This document shows, one piece after another, positions 57,967 through 64,000 of a stretch of 64,000 nucleotides of DNA (its first letter is position 1; each line of letters begins with the position of its first letter). The translations under genes and the position numbers were made by a program. Source of the DNA: Alphaproteobacteria bacterium. Its GTDB lineage: Bacteria; Pseudomonadota; Alphaproteobacteria; Elsterales; Elsteraceae. The notes under the pieces are model-generated. The model had not been told where the DNA came from and ran no database searches. It saw nothing but the letters and a program-made list of their open reading frames with translations. The DNA lies in assembly GCA_004292755.1 (NCBI GenBank), contig RDXE01000039.1, positions 1-64,000 of the forward strand, given 5' to 3'.

Positions 57967-57967
<1 letters not shown>
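57479..57967 (-). CDS. SRPBCC-superfamily protein
   Basis: A 162-residue START/polyketide-cyclase-like protein. It opens TTRTLVVERRRLSADVGVVF and has EWWPAAWDTRAL, a central beta sheet (RWAFNGPVGRQVAEIVEAVP) and a long C-terminal helix, as expected for a hydrophobic ligand-binding cup. No function can be assigned. The ATG overlaps the eno stop by one base (TGATG), suggesting coupled translation. Confidence 0.72.
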
Positions 57968-60121
<2,154 letters not shown>

Positions 60122-60122
<1 letters not shown>

Positions 60123-61804
60123 CAGGTGATCCTTGAGGTTTTCATCGCTGCCGCCACAAAGGAGCCAAACAGCGGGTGCGGGTCAAAGGGTTTTGATTTC
60201 AGCTCCGGATGGAACTGAACGCCGACGAACCAGCGATGGTCCGGCCGCTCCACGATCTCTGGCAACACGCCATCGGGCGACAGGCCAGAGAAGCGATAGC
60301 CTGCAGCCTCCAGTCGCTCCCGATAGGCGATGTTCACCTCATAGCGGTGCCGGTGGCGCTCAGAGATGATATCGGCGCCGTAGATGTCCCGGACGAGGCT
60401 GCCCGGGGTCAGTGCACAGGCGTAGGCGCCCAGTCGCATGGTGCCGCCGAGGTCACTCTCCTCACTGCGGCGCTCCACTTGATTGCCGCGGGTCCACTCA
60501 GTCATCAGGCCGACAACGGGATCGACCGCTGGGCCAAACTCGCTCGAATCCGCGCGTGGCAGGCCTGCGACGTTGCGCGCGCCCTCAATGACCGCCATCT
60601 GCATGCCGAAGCAGATGCCGAAATAGGGCACACCGCGCTCACGCGCATAGGTGACCGCGTTGATCATCCCCTCGGTCCCGCGGATGCCAAAGCCGCCGGG
60701 CACCAGGATGCCTTGCGCCTCTTGCAGACGATCCGCTTCTGGCGAGGGAACGTCCAACTCCTCAGAGTTCACCCAATCCAGTTCGATCCGGACCTCGTTG
60801 AAGGCTCCGGCGTGGATCAGCGCCTCTTGCAGGGATTTGTAGCTGTCCAGCAGCTCGGTGTACTTGCCGACAATCGCAATCCGCACCCGGCCATGGCGGG
60901 GCTGCAGGATCCGCTGCACCAAATCATCCCACGGCGCCATCGCCGGGCCCGGTTCTACCGGCAGACCGAAGTGGCGCAACACTTCAACGTCAAAGCCTTG
61001 CTCATGATACTGGCGCGGGGCGGCATAGATGGTTTGGACATTCAATGCCGGGATCACCCGTTCCTTCCGCAGGTTACAGAACAGGCCGATCTTGCGAATT
61101 TCATCTTCGCCGATCTCCCGCTCACACCGCGCCAGCAGAATGTCAGGGCGAATGCCAACCGACTGCAACTCTTTGACTGAGTGCTGGGTCGGCTTGGTCT
61201 TCAACTCCCCGGCAGCGCCAACGAACGGCACCAGCGTCAGGTGCACATAGCACGCCCGTTCCGGCCCCAGCTCATTGCCCAACTGGCGGATGGCTTCCAG
61301 GAACGGCAGACTTTCAATGTCACCGACCGTGCCGCCGATCTCGCACAAAATGAATTCGGCATCGGCCACGTCGGCCTGAATGAACTCCTTGATCGCGTCC
61401 GTGACATGGGGGATCACCTGGATGGTTTTACCCAGGTATTCGCCCCGTCGTTCCTTGGCGATCACTTCCGAATAGATACGTCCGGTGGTGACGTTATCCG
61501 ATCGCTTGGCGTTGATGCCGGTAAACCGCTCGTAGTGACCGAGGTCCAGATCGGTTTCAGCACCATCATCGGTCACAAACACTTCGCCATGTTCATAGGG
61601 CGACATTGTGCCGGGATCGACATTGAGATAGGGGTCAAGCTTGCGCTGACGCACCTTAAAGCCTCGGGCGGTCAGCAAGGCGCCCAGCGAGGCCGAGGCG
61701 ATGCCCTTGCCAAGAGACGAGACCACGCCCCCTGTGATGAACACATAGCGGGGGCTGCCGGCTGCCGGACCTACCTCCGGGCCGGAGCCATGTCTGTCAC
61801 TCAT
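60122..61804 (-). CDS. pyrG: CTP synthase
   Basis: A 560-residue enzyme that aminates UTP. The synthetase domain starts [20 protein letters not shown] and contains [20 protein letters not shown]; the amidotransferase domain has nucleophile Cys in [13 protein letters not shown] and the His-Glu pair in [12 protein letters not shown]. About 16 residues ([11 protein letters not shown] and following) precede the usual start of the family. An upstream ATG at 61912 lies inside secG and is rejected. Confidence 0.97.
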
Positions 61805-61814
61805 GACCGACCCC

Positions 61815-62123
61815 TCAGCGAGCCAGCGGGATCTGCGGTGCAGCCGGTGCCACAGGCGCCGACTGGTCGAGAATCGAAGTTGGGGCCGCGGGGGCACGGG
61901 CGCGGGTGGCAAACACCGCCAGCAACAGGCTGGTGCAGATGAATGCAGTTGCCAGGATCGCAGTGGTCCGGGTCAACATGGTGGTGGTGCCGCGGGTGGT
62001 CATAAACCCACCGCTGTTGCCGCCGCCGATACCAAGGCCACCGCCTTCGCTGCGCTGAATCAGAATCACGCCAACCAAGGCAAGCGCCAGCAGCAAATGA
62101 ATGACCAACAGGATGGTTTCCAT
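61815..62123 (-). CDS. secG: Preprotein translocase subunit SecG
   Basis: A 102-residue inner-membrane protein with two transmembrane helices ([20 protein letters not shown] and [20 protein letters not shown]) separated by a glycine-rich loop ([18 protein letters not shown]). It assists SecYE in protein export. It is ten bases upstream of pyrG and downstream of tpiA, the common order in this class. Confidence 0.95.
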   Translation of the reverse strand: METILLVIHLLLALALVGVILIQRSEGGGLGIGGGNSGGFMTTRGTTTMLTRTTAILATAFICTSLLLAVFATRARAPAAPTSILDQSAPVAPAAPQIPLAR

Positions 62124-62278
62124 GACGGCGTCAACTCTCGGCCATAGGGAAGCAGCCGGGACACCGCGGTGACCCGGACCGCCAAGACATAGCGACTGAC
62201 CGCCCGCTGCACCAGCCCCGATTTCGCGGCCCTGAGGGCGCTCGAACCGCGGGGGTCCGTAGCGCCCACCTGCGGTTG

Positions 62279-63010
62279 TTACGCCGTGGGGGCGGCAGCG
62301 GCGATCGCCAGAAAATCGCTTGCGGCAAGGCTGGCACCACCGATCAACGCACCGTTGACGTTCGCCACCGCCAGAATCTCAGCCGCATTGCCCGGCTTGA
62401 CCGAGCCGCCATAGAGGATGCGCACCCCGTCCCCCACTACGGCACGCAGGGCGGCGTGGACCTCGGCGATGTCTGCCACAGTTGGGGTGCGACCGGTCCC
62501 GATCGCCCAAACCGGTTCATAGGCAATCACCACCGCGCCCGCGGTCGCCCCGTCCGGCAGAGAGTCCTGCAACTGGGAGCGGACAATGGTGATCGCTTGG
62601 CCCGCGTCGCGCTCCGCCAGGGTCTCACCCACGCACAGGATCGGGGTCAGCCCGGCCGCCAGCGCCGCCATGGCCTTGGCGCGCACTGTGGCGTTGGTCT
62701 CCCCATGATCGGCGCGGCGCTCTGAATGGCCGACAATGACGTAGCGCGCCCCCAGATCAGCCAGCAGAGCGGCTGAGGTGTCGCCAGTGTGCGCACCTTC
62801 GGCTTTTGCATGGCAATCCTGTCCACCGACGCTGACGCCACGACCAGCGAACAAGCTTGCGACCAAGCCGACCAACGCTGCCGGTGGACAGATCAACAAG
62901 TCCGGCCCGGTCGGCAAGGCTGCCGGGGTCAACCCCTCGGCAAAGCGGCTGGCCATCGCGCGCGAGCCGAACATTTTCCAATTGCCAGCGATCAATGGCG
63001 TCAGGGCCAT
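62279..63010 (-). CDS. tpiA: Triosephosphate isomerase
   Basis: A 243-residue TIM barrel interconverting DHAP and glyceraldehyde 3-phosphate. Catalytic residues are visible: Asn/Lys in [10 protein letters not shown], His in VIVGHSERR and Glu in [13 protein letters not shown], with the phosphate loop [12 protein letters not shown]. The 155-base gap before secG holds no gene I can support. It is divergent from the PpiD-like gene. Confidence 0.97.
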   Translation of the reverse strand: MALTPLIAGNWKMFGSRAMASRFAEGLTPAALPTGPDLLICPPAALVGLVASLFAGRGVSVGGQDCHAKAEGAHTGDTSAALLADLGARYVIVGHSERRADHGETNATVRAKAMAALAAGLTPILCVGETLAERDAGQAITIVRSQLQDSLPDGATAGAVVIAYEPVWAIGTGRTPTVADIAEVHAALRAVVGDGVRILYGGSVKPGNAAEILAVANVNGALIGGASLAASDFLAIAAAAPTA

Positions 63011-63078
63011 AACATCCTCCGAACCTCAAGCCGGGCAGCGGCCTATCACGATGGCTGGCCGAGCGCCACCCCTGGCTC

Positions 63079-63107
63079 TTGTGAGGTGGCGGGGCGGTTC
63101 TTATAGT
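63079..63107 (+). promoter_or_regulatory. Predicted sigma-70-type promoter for the PpiD-like gene
   Basis: TTGTGA (63079-63084) and TATAGT (63102-63107) are separated by exactly 17 bases, matching 4/6 and 5/6 consensus positions. The element lies about 100 bases upstream of the start in a divergent gap. Confidence 0.45.
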
Positions 63108-63209
63108 CGCGCGCCTGAGTTTGCCCCGGCGCCCTGGTGCTGTTGTCCTGGTTCGACGGGGTTGCGTTGTCGTGCGGCCGGTTTCCGGCGCCGAAAGGAC
63201 CGTGTCTCG

Positions 63210-64000
63210 ATGCTCCAAGCCATTCGCAGTCGCGCCGCTTCCTGGGTGGTGAAGGCGTTGTTCGTGTTGCTGATCCTGTCGTTCGCGGCCTGGGGCATCA
63301 CGGACTATATCAACCGCGGCACCATCGGTCGGGTGCATGTCGCCACTGTTGGCGACCGCACCATCGAACCGCAGGACCTGTCCCGCGCCATCGATACTGA
63401 AATCCAGCGGCTGCGCGGCATGCTGGGGCCTGGCTTTGATCGCGACCAGGCGCGTCAATTCGGCATCGCCGACAGCGTGTTGGAGCAGTTGATCAGCAAC
63501 CTGCTGATTCAACAGGAAAGCCAGAGGCTGGGCCTCGGCGTCTCGGACGCGGGCGTGCGCGCAGCCATCGTTGGCGACCGGTTGTTTGCGGGGGCCGATG
63601 GGCAGTTTGACCGCACGCGGTTCCAATCTCTGCTGGCGCGCGCCAACTATACCGAGGCCCGCTATGTGGCCGAGTTGCGCCAGGACTTGCCGCGTCAGCA
63701 CCTGCTGGCGACGTTGCAACGCTCGGTCCGCGCGCCGCAGGTGCTGGCGGAGACGATCCTCCGCTTCCGGGAGGAGCAGCGCGTTGCCATGACGGCAATC
63801 CTGCCCGCGTCGCTGATTCCCGAACCCGCCGCCCCGACAGAAGACGCGCTGGTCGCCTTCCACCGCGACAATGCCACGCGGTTCACAGCACCGGAGCGGC
63901 GCACCGCCACTGTCCTGGTGCTGGGACCCGAGCAAGTGATCGGCGGGATCGACGTGCCGCCCTCTGCTGTGGAAGAGGCCTATCGCCTGCGGGTGGGAGA
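63210..64000 (+). CDS. ppiD: PpiD-like peptidyl-prolyl isomerase / periplasmic chaperone, cut at the window end
   Basis: The frame is open to the last base, giving 263 residues of a protein usually over 600 long. A basic N-terminus and single membrane anchor (VVKALFVLLILSFAAWGITD, residues 13-32) are followed by a SurA_N-like domain: VHVATVGDRTIEPQDLSRAI, FGIADSVLEQLISNLLIQQE and LGVSDAGVRAAIVGDRLFAG. PpiD is anchored near the Sec translocon and helps newly exported proteins fold. GAAAGGA lies about 9 bases before the ATG. The parvulin domain would be outside the window. Confidence 0.9.
   Translation, partial: MLQAIRSRAASWVVKALFVLLILSFAAWGITDYINRGTIGRVHVATVGDRTIEPQDLSRAIDTEIQRLRGMLGPGFDRDQARQFGIADSVLEQLISNLLIQQESQRLGLGVSDAGVRAAIVGDRLFAGADGQFDRTRFQSLLARANYTEARYVAELRQDLPRQHLLATLQRSVRAPQVLAETILRFREEQRVAMTAILPASLIPEPAAPTEDALVAFHRDNATRFTAPERRTATVLVLGPEQVIGGIDVPPSAVEEAYRLRVG

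Noticed and set aside
62124-62278. Possible small RNA or tRNA between tpiA and secG
   Set aside because: I tried both strands and could not fold a cloverleaf or other recognisable RNA.

Overview
The window is about 64 kb of GC-rich chromosome from a Gram-negative alphaproteobacterium, most likely Rhodospirillales-like. The evidence for this is a PDH operon whose E1 beta subunit carries its own lipoyl domain, the order tpiA-secG-pyrG-kdsA-eno, a short stand-alone HisZ, an IDP-type isocitrate dehydrogenase, KDO synthesis and a pssA-psd lipid pair. The genus cannot be set from the sequence alone. Most genes are core metabolism in short, tightly packed operons, with many ATGA or TGATG stop/start overlaps. 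Both ends are cut by the window edge: a methyltransferase on the left and a PpiD-like chaperone on the right.

Layout. 1-10.3 kb: a truncated methyltransferase, purH, then a mixed block on the minus strand (GT41/SPINDLY-like glycosyltransferase with a 2-hydroxyacid dehydrogenase, ChrA, a sugar-acid dehydratase, a GT61 glycosyltransferase). The two glycosyltransferase genes contain stretches clearly richer in A+T than their neighbours. 10.4-15 kb: LysR regulator and cysK (overlapping), then a divergent pair of flavoenzymes of the HcnB/HcnC, opine-oxidase type. 15-21.3 kb: a predicted pseudokinase with a small membrane protein, hisZ-purA, cysE. 21.5-23.4 kb: a compact NaeI-like restriction-modification pair between cysE and guaA. 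23.5-30.3 kb: guaA, GNAT, rsmB, guaB, rlmE, Ppx/GppA. 30.5 kb: tRNA-Gln(CTG). 30.8-37.2 kb: a methyltransferase, AraC regulator, hisC-like gene, an unknown gene with a GNAT, and psd-pssA plus a second CDP-alcohol phosphatidyltransferase. 37.2-42.7 kb: LysM protein, cytochrome c', NUDIX, cytochrome b561, LOG protein, icd. 42.8-43.6 kb: a HigBA-type toxin-antitoxin pair with a palindromic operator. 43.8-49.6 kb: an aminoalkylphosphonate uptake and breakdown operon (phnX, ABC importer, FAD oxidoreductase) without phnW. 49.6-56.3 kb: pdhA-pdhB-pdhC-lpdA-lipA-ratA. 56.5-63 kb: ftsB-like gene, pnuC, SRPBCC protein, eno, kdsA, pyrG, secG, tpiA.

How it fits together. Purine synthesis is heavily represented (purH, purA, guaA, guaB), and hisZ is translationally coupled to purA. 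Pyruvate oxidation is complete in one operon, including lipoate synthesis. The least ordinary items are the pseudokinase/membrane-protein pair, the phosphonate operon in which a flavin oxidase seems to stand in for the usual transaminase, the NaeI-like restriction system, the 29-bp divergent flavoenzyme pair, and a 45-bp perfect repeat shared by the lipoyl domains of pdhB and pdhC. I found no CRISPR array, insertion sequence, prophage or rRNA. The only gene-free stretch over 300 bases is 797-1355.
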